NCBI GenBank assembly: GCA_964637515.1
Contig: CAZWUI010000003.1
Location: 62,001 to 126,000 of the forward strand
Direction of reading: 5' to 3'
From: RGIG4097 sp964637515
GTDB lineage: Bacteria > Bacillota > Clostridia > Christensenellales > CAG-917
Length of the DNA stretch: 64,000 nt
Shown here: piece after piece, positions 60,301 through 64,000 of the stretch
Position numbering within the stretch: position 1 is the first letter of the stretch
Layout of the letters: each line of letters begins with the position of its first letter
Position numbers and translations under genes: made by a program
The notes under the pieces: generated by a model
What the model saw: only the letters and a program-made list of their open reading frames with translations
What the model was told of the DNA's origin: nothing
Database searches by the model: none

Positions 60301-63300
60301 CATGGGCTACGGCTACGACGAAGTCAACGAACGTTACGTTTTGCAACCTGCAGGCGGTGCGGAGAATCCCTATATCATCAAAGACGGCATTGACTTCATG
60401 GGTATCAATGCAATCACGCAATCTTGGGGAAATCATTACGATTTCACAAATGCTAACATAGAGTTTGCGGACAGCACCAACAACCTGTCCGGTGATATTT
60501 GCACCTATATCAATTTGCCTACGGACGAAAACAACCTTGCAAACGCATACAAGTTCATGAACGGCAAGAATAATAAAACGACCGAAGGCAAGAGCTATCA
60601 TATCTATTCAAAGGGTGCCGTCATCAAACAACAAAAGAACTACTTTGAAACGGGTGTAAACTCCTATTCGGGTAGCGGTCAATGGAAAGCAAGAAATGCC
60701 TACTACAACGGATCTTCTTTGACGACAGGGGCGGGCATTTCCACCGTGAATATCTATCCCGTGGGTATGTTCGGCAATAGCGGCAACCGCTCGTTCAAGG
60801 GTAATATCGACGGCAGACTCAAGACAATCAATGCGAACAATATCCACCAAACCGATTGGGACAATTCGTCCAAGGCGGAAGTCAGGGGACTCAAACTCGA
60901 CAGAACGATAGGACACGCCGAAAACGGTGTGGGTGTTGACGTATATGCGGGACTCTTCGCATTCATAGAGAACGCAACGGTGTCGAATATCAAAGCGTCG
61001 GGAACTATCACCGGCAGAGCTATATCGTCGGGCGGTAACGTACACGTCGGCGTTGTCGGCTACGCAAAAGGGGAGTCCGTCGTCGACGGTATGGAAGCGG
61101 TCGGTTTGACCATTCGAGCGTTGAACGCAACTGGCGGAACTCGCACGAATGCGGTCGGCGGTATCATCGGCGTTGCAGAACCCGCAAGCGAACAAACTCT
61201 CACAATCAAGAACTGCAAAGTGTCGGGCGCAACCACAGTCACCGGCTTTGCTCCCAATATCGGCGGCATCATCGGTCTGTCCTCGTCCTACAACAACGCA
61301 GGCGCAAGTGCGCAGGTCGTCGTCCAAAACTGCAACGTGCAGAGCGCAACCCTGTCCACCACAGGCACGCAAACTCTCGTCGGCGGTATCGTCGGCAAAT
61401 GCTCGGACAACGGCTCTCTCACCGTCACAGGCTCGTCCGTCGGCACGATTGGCACAACCGCTACGTCCACTTCAAACTACTCGGTCACCATAAAAGGCAA
61501 CTACGCAATCGGCGGTATCGCAAGCAATGCGGTCGCAAACTCCAATTCCAATATGGCGTTCATCGACTGCACCGTCTACGGCGATGTCGTCATTGAGCGT
61601 ACCGGCACGACCAACGATTCCGCTTACGGCACTGCAATCGGTGGTATTGTCGGCTACATTTCAGACGATGCAAACGCATTCTCGCTCTTCCGTGGCGCTC
61701 TCGGTTTCCACGGCACGATAAACGCAAGCGTAGGCTCTGCGACTGTCAAGAATATCGGCGGTGCGGTCGGATATATGGGCACGTCCGCAGTATTCGACTC
61801 GATCGACGTCAATATCTATGGCAAAATCACCACTCCCGACGGCGGTACAATTGAGAATATCGGCGGTTTCGCAGGCTACAGCGCAGGCGGTACTCTCGAC
61901 GGCAAATTCTTCGTTGCTCCTGTCCTTGACTGCGAAAATGCAAACTACGTCGGCGGTTTCATAGGACTCAACGGCGGTAACACCGCTATCACGCGTACCT
62001 CTAAAATCTACACCGCAAAAGAGGACGGCACCTCGGGCAATCCCGTCGAAAACGGCGGCGGTTCAATTCTCGGCAAAAATTACGTCGGCGGATTCATCGG
62101 CGGCAACTCCGCAAGCGGGGATAGCGGTCTTTATATCGGCGCGAAAGAGTTTCTCGGCGCAAGCTTCGGCTCGGATAGCGACAAGGCGGGCATCTTCTTG
62201 TATTCTTCCGTTGACGGCAAAGCGTATATCGGCGGTTTCCTCGGCAGAAACGAAGGCAATCTCTACGGTGAGTATTGTCAGGTCGTCAACGCAGGTCAGG
62301 TCGGTGCGGGCAATTCGTCAAAGGGTACGTCGTCAACGTCTTGCGTGGAAATCATCGGCGGCGTCATCGGCTCGAACGGTGCGTCTTCAACCATCGTATT
62401 CGGCGCAAACGCAAGCTTCCAAAACAACGGTCAGGTCGGCAATAGCGCATACACCACCGCATATCAGAAGTTTATCGGCGGTATTCTCGGCGCAAACGCA
62501 GGCACTTTCAACAATACAGGTATTCTCGTCAACACCGGCAACGTCTACGGCTATGAGTACGTCGGCGGTGCTATCGGCTTGCTCATAAGCGGTACGATAA
62601 GCGGTACGCTTTCAAACGGCGTCGGTTCGTCGGGTGAGTCTTTCGCAGCGGACTCCGACGCTCTCGCTTGCGACGAAAACGCAGCGACAACCGGCTCCGC
62701 AACCGTCACCGCAGAAAAGAACGTCGGCGGTGTCATCGGCGCAATGCTCGGCGGCGCTACGGTCGGATCTTCTTCCGCATCCACTCACCTTTATAACTAC
62801 GGCACCGTCACCGCCACGGGCGCAATCTCCAACGCAGGCGGTATCATCGGTCTTATGTATGGCACCATTCAGGGTAGCAGTGCAAATAAGGTCGTCTTTG
62901 AAAACCACGGTCAAGTTGTCGCAAATAACTTCGCAGGCGGTATCATCGGCGTCGTGGACGGTCTCATCGACAACGCCTCCTTCACCAACTATTCCGCAAG
63001 TATGACTTTCGGCGGAAATACCGCTATGGGCGGTGCTATCGGCGCAATCACCACAGGTTACGGCAATTCGCACTTCCCGTTGTCCACCGTTACTTCGGTC
63101 GGTACGAATTACAATACCAATAATATCGCAACCCATATCACCAACACCCACTTCGCCTATCAGGCAAGCGCGGGCAGTACCGATCAAGTCACCGTCACCG
63201 CAACAGGCTCCAAGGGCGGCGAACAAACCATCGGTTCCACTTACTTCAAAGGCGGTCTGGGCGGTGTCATCGGCGTCATCAATGCAAGCGATATAAACGA

Positions 63301-64000
63301 TACGAACTACTGGAGCGGTAACTCCTACTACGTCAACGGTAACGTCAAAGGTACCGGCGTGGACGGCGTAGGCGGTCTTGTCGGCGCAATCGACGGATCC
63401 AAGGTCGTCATCGACAACATGCTCGTCTATCAGTCCGCAATCGAAGGCGCAAACAACGTCGGCGGTATCGTCGGCTACAACGCTTCGGGCGTGACCAACG
63501 CTCCCTCTATCATCAACTGCTTCAACGTCAAAGGCACGATTTCAGGCACGTCCAACTACGGCGGTATCGTCGGTTATGCGAAGAATACCTACACCGACGG
63601 TTCCTACTGGATCTTGCCGTTCTCGAACGACGTTTTGAACAAGGTCGATCCGAACAATATCAGCGGCACTTTGAACGCATCGTTCAACGTAGCGGGCAGT
63701 GGTAGGAGCGGATATAGGACCGCTCTCACCGCAGTCACCACCACGAATACCGCCACCACCACAACGAAGGACGAAATCACCAAGATCGTCACCACCACCA
63801 AGACTACGGGCGGTGAACTCTTCACGTCCAATGGCGGTGCGGCTATCTCGGGCGCAGCGGATATGAACGCTACGCTCTACTACGCAACCGTCACAGTCGT
63901 CACCACGTCAACTCTCGATACGGAAAAGGACGAGTGGGAAACCACTGAAACTACCACCACCGCTTACACCGCGGTCGGCGCACCCAAAGACGTCTTGAAC
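51320..64000 (+). CDS. Giant secreted beta-solenoid surface protein with GLUG-like repeats (3' end outside window)
   Basis: The frame is open from the ATG at 51320 to the last base, at least 4,227 codons. The N-terminus (MKNRNAKFNL, then a basic stretch and the hydrophobic VFALLFVLALSVCLSVLL) is a signal peptide with likely cleavage near SFAANA. An Ig-like part (about 240-320) precedes the solenoid, which has around sixty GLUG-like units (VGGIVGY, AGGIIGL and similar) alternating with NCYNxG and GTVTG strands. Four module entries start near residues 335, 1676, 2377 and 3014. A discoidin-like domain sits at about 617-778, an Ig/MBG-like region at about 1390-1650, and the visible end is Thr-rich. 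GAAGGA precedes the ATG. Probably a cell-surface adhesin or glycan-binding protein; no catalytic domain or anchor is seen. Confidence 0.9.
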   Translation, partial: MKNRNAKFNLTSKVARATVFALLFVLALSVCLSVLLQTSGSDLSFAANAYYADYNSGLTVTNGSVGTVISSLTATHTNDSGAAYTYRQLSSNIRWKGDDKTYYYGWYVTFSDSAYYAIINGAVGDIHNKLSLTGSGLSADGKKYHVHSNKPSSNGDTTTVENGGTYFSLSAEKKGGTSNSHDMTADLTLTAARLAQYGIKDGTNHRITYYNELGLFGGNGFRDGLSAGDVDVKVDGNGIWLDIYITDATAPTMSHTSGSTSFSFSDASAGIQKVSVWRNGGSEVDITKQLSLTNNTRNATWTASEGGVYKIKVVDNVGNSIERYEYVEKFGTKTASPFDLTCREDFNTLTYALSGLGGSSAWVSDGFANDTFNVVPDTSKNSQNSTTINMQSTAFTAIGTQANPFKGSIKGNGCTIRGLKLATGGYSGLFGKLGSGASIQDLTISDADGSGGTSSSRGILAGSAEGTVSITDCHVSGSISGTIQIAGFVGYLNGATLNITNCTNNATVTGTGTTTDTSGNTRSCIGGLVGYANASATVTITNSSNKSGGTITGQRGVGGIVGYSYGNLTISGKYSSESYTNSATINGGIDVGGVVGYMSKGSVSSTSNNGTINGKSGADSSYSIVQYDAHAYSDQTVANLNDGNINTKYYSENKASMSFVVQVPAGTVVSGFAITNANDTNSQTDRAPVKVFIFGSNNNTITSNVTTGGGVEYGTMSSNTNWTEIYNSDNIGIGTANFYRKDIQFGNIYGYTYYLIYVSHGTHGSGKLQFSEFDLLYSENVGGIVGRVDATDDNRVGISGASNGSSGAVTGGTNVGGIVGYDKYGNINTSASNAGAITGYTNVGGIFGRNNSTGSKGINLNATDGNQIVNTGTITSAGGNYIGGIGGYTQDAVFSGAIVNEGTVSASGKTHVGGIGGFFYGTSLNSGSFTNRGNVSGGQYTGGIAGRSENGTADSTNMRNTAVVKGSNYVGGIFGEWAINEDETLGTLESYGTIAGTSYIGGIVGNLNTNGKALSGTFKVGYEYDSKNYAQTYVRDGVTVTNEIVSHSGSFGGGLFGYTSGGSTITFNNGTQVSGEIGAYEGNIAGGAVGANIDVTLNFENCTSIPIYSNIIGRSSKTVTINGTDYANAGMIGGVVGFNSGTLIGRVGVYIIQTGSVFNVANGYYVGGIVGYNSGTVTNCRSNVSSLGGDSWRADYTGGVIGYNTSANVSGVYANSTVYGMGYTGGYFGYTTAGVSNVYHTATVTASGQYVGGIVGYADGAKFENCYHKGTITGGTNVGGIVGGGTPTLKNCYVEVDDSNLLTGTTVGGLSGVTNGTYTDSWAIYYGSNAYGKCSVNTGKAVRIENDFKSTAKVYPNDGTNWNVIASNNVTYFHIANLSVTGGSYLGLFKMTNAVTPVSGNVEYNKPYSITSTANADGSVTFGNVQYSGSTASSIQVKKGTINIIFNNENGTNDIYDGSSKLNYTYWGDDSSISGYKAIFTRTEGDDVNVTYSGGAIVSGYKFNVQIVCDDGTPVFGQKLNQAGQTIQPYDISSSDAVYGFDGAVYGMPKYSFLYNITTFKGTSNVGAIEYNSSYRTNFYIVSDRKARGANGTLSNVSNAYMFVGYDYGKNNTITVTHSTPATENGVLVNRLQENQWTKFVGSNNFTGEVTLRYTLVDSDFGVRAGGTRDNTWGSEDNPFVISNWIYLVRLSDIVNGTMQPIDSVIGYSRATGVSSYATTIFYDGCYFEVSADITVPDGIIFNPIGGRVVNNTTSYNIGITSATSPKGTKVSYFGGNFVGANGIRNIALGNHFNYTSNVPDFVGLFGYIDVLKANTGKAGVKNIAVSGTIKGTDYVGGIVGYAKNAVIDSAYVSASSSATCTVGGNNYVGSIAGYLDAGCELYTTSVANGTVSSQYVTVQGTNYVGGFIGAIGQTAGYDAGGNTYVVGANGDKVLKLVGNGTITANGNYVGGIVGAIIGNNSTSITKFAPNFARNTANISAGNYVGGIVGAVLGSNVISLENAENSNADTWSYNGTSTGNNVSTIGGTDYVGGIAGYLDGGNNLFTGVFSTANVGGASYVGGLVGQVKGGTFNSCFVTEPGTKLVDFSTDKVKATTQYAGGIAGSADGANVSFNDCYVQGFKWSRVGTSSGGVAGYASSTVKFENSWALYLAVNADYTTVSKNANGKYIIADPESTSSGSTSVSTATIYEMLVFAGLQANTTLTNTSNMRAVKTTSQAGKGIIPLGITLPTHSGALTNDTDKVQLVFYDVSGTETATNNAFNAENDSSTNATMLYIYLAIGKESMSVCRRQVVFNNVSDYTNTTAWQNAYLSLTKPIQYRENQYKATVSLTNTAGPYEGAFQITFIANYSVSGGTLSGAYVFVSRNTTFSYSKNSSVAPLIIANMDDWNAFANAVRGTQGTWTGAVKLTANIGTVSNPVTLPAGYCSTSDINKFRFGGTFDGNGYTITVKLWASNVSTNNEIGLFPQAAGATFMNLTVAGSVGVVTTDSNGNPTADSSAAGNDIGAFVGIARGNLTFLNCKNQAFVSGGMGHNTGGLVGTAGNNNVTFIDCVNEGGVISAGNFSSNGTVQYGVGGIIGSTGTSTAGSVILESCRNAATVMADANVGGIIGLSASTCTIRNCGNTGNVTGASAYESDTCVGGIAGIGTEDGNLNIYACYNTGDILAYGNKAGGILGGDSQYTKVGSKETKIYYCYNTGSVTTGGPNPQTSGGGGVQAAGIVATLTYIDIQYCYNVGTIRANGVVYTGTALGVKVFPHARIGGIGAYAGDNAKVILKNCYNVGQIVIGGNIRTATGEYNDSSYAAGILGEIEDNFYNSNVDISNNYSLKYQVHRLYKLKDGGGTAPSTSDGGLQSGWDSYEWQTYAQYTTDCSYSGAVIDSIADFTSAYFSGASERIIPMANATTYSNIISNKVIDGNDNVIRTDHLNSIDYNTGNSAVMNTTGTKTYGGATTVTATNVNTGIENGSLGGYIYVYGCLPQLACFALDTKNGLAMTSMGYGYDEVNERYVLQPAGGAENPYIIKDGIDFMGINAITQSWGNHYDFTNANIEFADSTNNLSGDICTYINLPTDENNLANAYKFMNGKNNKTTEGKSYHIYSKGAVIKQQKNYFETGVNSYSGSGQWKARNAYYNGSSLTTGAGISTVNIYPVGMFGNSGNRSFKGNIDGRLKTINANNIHQTDWDNSSKAEVRGLKLDRTIGHAENGVGVDVYAGLFAFIENATVSNIKASGTITGRAISSGGNVHVGVVGYAKGESVVDGMEAVGLTIRALNATGGTRTNAVGGIIGVAEPASEQTLTIKNCKVSGATTVTGFAPNIGGIIGLSSSYNNAGASAQVVVQNCNVQSATLSTTGTQTLVGGIVGKCSDNGSLTVTGSSVGTIGTTATSTSNYSVTIKGNYAIGGIASNAVANSNSNMAFIDCTVYGDVVIERTGTTNDSAYGTAIGGIVGYISDDANAFSLFRGALGFHGTINASVGSATVKNIGGAVGYMGTSAVFDSIDVNIYGKITTPDGGTIENIGGFAGYSAGGTLDGKFFVAPVLDCENANYVGGFIGLNGGNTAITRTSKIYTAKEDGTSGNPVENGGGSILGKNYVGGFIGGNSASGDSGLYIGAKEFLGASFGSDSDKAGIFLYSSVDGKAYIGGFLGRNEGNLYGEYCQVVNAGQVGAGNSSKGTSSTSCVEIIGGVIGSNGASSTIVFGANASFQNNGQVGNSAYTTAYQKFIGGILGANAGTFNNTGILVNTGNVYGYEYVGGAIGLLISGTISGTLSNGVGSSGESFAADSDALACDENAATTGSATVTAEKNVGGVIGAMLGGATVGSSSASTHLYNYGTVTATGAISNAGGIIGLMYGTIQGSSANKVVFENHGQVVANNFAGGIIGVVDGLIDNASFTNYSASMTFGGNTAMGGAIGAITTGYGNSHFPLSTVTSVGTNYNTNNIATHITNTHFAYQASAGSTDQVTVTATGSKGGEQTIGSTYFKGGLGGVIGVINASDINDTNYWSGNSYYVNGNVKGTGVDGVGGLVGAIDGSKVVIDNMLVYQSAIEGANNVGGIVGYNASGVTNAPSIINCFNVKGTISGTSNYGGIVGYAKNTYTDGSYWILPFSNDVLNKVDPNNISGTLNASFNVAGSGRSGYRTALTAVTTTNTATTTTKDEITKIVTTTKTTGGELFTSNGGAAISGAADMNATLYYATVTVVTTSTLDTEKDEWETTETTTTAYTAVGAPKDVLN
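52870..63590 (+). repeat. Array of about sixty GLUG-like protein repeats
   Basis: Units of roughly 25-60 codons centre on [VIAT]-G-G-[IVFLA]-[VIFAG]-G-[YFAN] and often include an N-C-Y/N-C-T element and G-T-[IV]-[ST]-G. Nucleotide sequences of the units have diverged, so this is an old expansion held by selection on the fold, not a recent tandem duplication. Codons such as GTC GGC GGT ATC GTC GGC recur throughout. Confidence 0.85.
53170..53655 (+). other. Discoidin (F5/8 type C)-like domain inserted in the giant protein
   Basis: Residues about 617-778 lack GLUG repeats and instead read NLNDGNINTKYYSENKASMSF, VVQVPAGTVVSGFAITNAND, APVKVFIFGSN, WTEIYNSDNI and LIYVSHG ending LQFSEFDLLYSE. The D-G-x-x-x-T-x-Y/W opening, the central F-x-I-x-N-A-N-D and the terminal I/L-x-E-F/I-x-L-x are what is known of galactose-binding-like CBM32/discoidin domains. 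It therefore likely binds a carbohydrate. Solenoid repeats resume right after it with ENVGGIVGR. Confidence 0.7.

Noticed and set aside
1..64000. CRISPR arrays, insertion sequences, prophage genes, tRNA or rRNA genes
   Set aside because: No regular direct repeats with unique spacers, no transposase, integrase or phage structural frames, and no cloverleaf was seen; the short palindromes found do not meet CRISPR criteria.

Overview
The window is a chromosomal stretch of a bacterium, most likely an uncultured low-GC anaerobic member of the Clostridia. This rests on family content (PyrR, CadA/ZntA-type ATPase with an SmtB/CadC-type repressor, split glycine decarboxylase P-protein, a T-box leader, a COG1313 radical-SAM protein), strong AAAGGAGG-type ribosome binding sites, sigma-A promoters (TTGACA-17-TATAAT) and many U-tract intrinsic terminators. 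The exact genus cannot be read from the sequence. The standard code is used. I see no tRNA, rRNA, CRISPR array, prophage or insertion sequence; the only stable RNA gene is a tmRNA.

Left part (1-16,000): the 3' part of uvrA; an XRE regulator; a metal-responsive ArsR repressor with a heavy-metal P-type ATPase under a double operator; a MacB/FtsX-like fused ABC protein; a lipoprotein phosphoesterase-tcdA-small membrane zincin-like operon; a GPH sugar symporter; an rRNA methyltransferase-dtd pair; and a nitroreductase-LMW phosphatase pair. A second MacB/FtsX-like protein lies at 16,700.

Middle (19,600-40,600): an M28-like peptidase with a COG0523 metallochaperone GTPase; an OB-fold protein with an aldo/keto reductase; tmRNA; rlmA with two small genes; a CofE-like ligase; an FAD oxidoreductase with a radical-SAM protein; a pyrimidine salvage unit (pyrR, uracil permease behind an attenuator-like leader, upp); and a complete lipoate-glycine cleavage cluster in pathway order (lplA, lpd, gcvT, gcvH, gcvPA, gcvPB). 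The first gene of that cluster appears to be leaderless.

Right part (40,800-64,000): a MarR repressor with a heterodimeric ABC exporter; a stand-alone GMP synthase synthetase domain without its glutaminase half; a polar amino acid ABC importer; trpB2 behind a tryptophan T-box; a non-coding stretch carrying a four-copy inverted motif array; and then one reading frame open from 51,320 to the last base (at least 4,227 residues). That frame encodes a giant exported beta-solenoid surface protein with about sixty GLUG-like VGGIVGY repeats, four repeated module entries and an inserted discoidin-like domain. I translated it by eye and found no stop or frameshift.

Intergenic DNA carries several dispersed repeat types: a 27-29 nt imperfect palindrome in four places, two arrays of short hairpins, and one perfect 34-bp inverted repeat. 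The most unusual items are the giant protein with its upstream motif array, the two apparently leaderless genes, a small ORF read through an intrinsic terminator, and the glutaminase-less GMP synthase.
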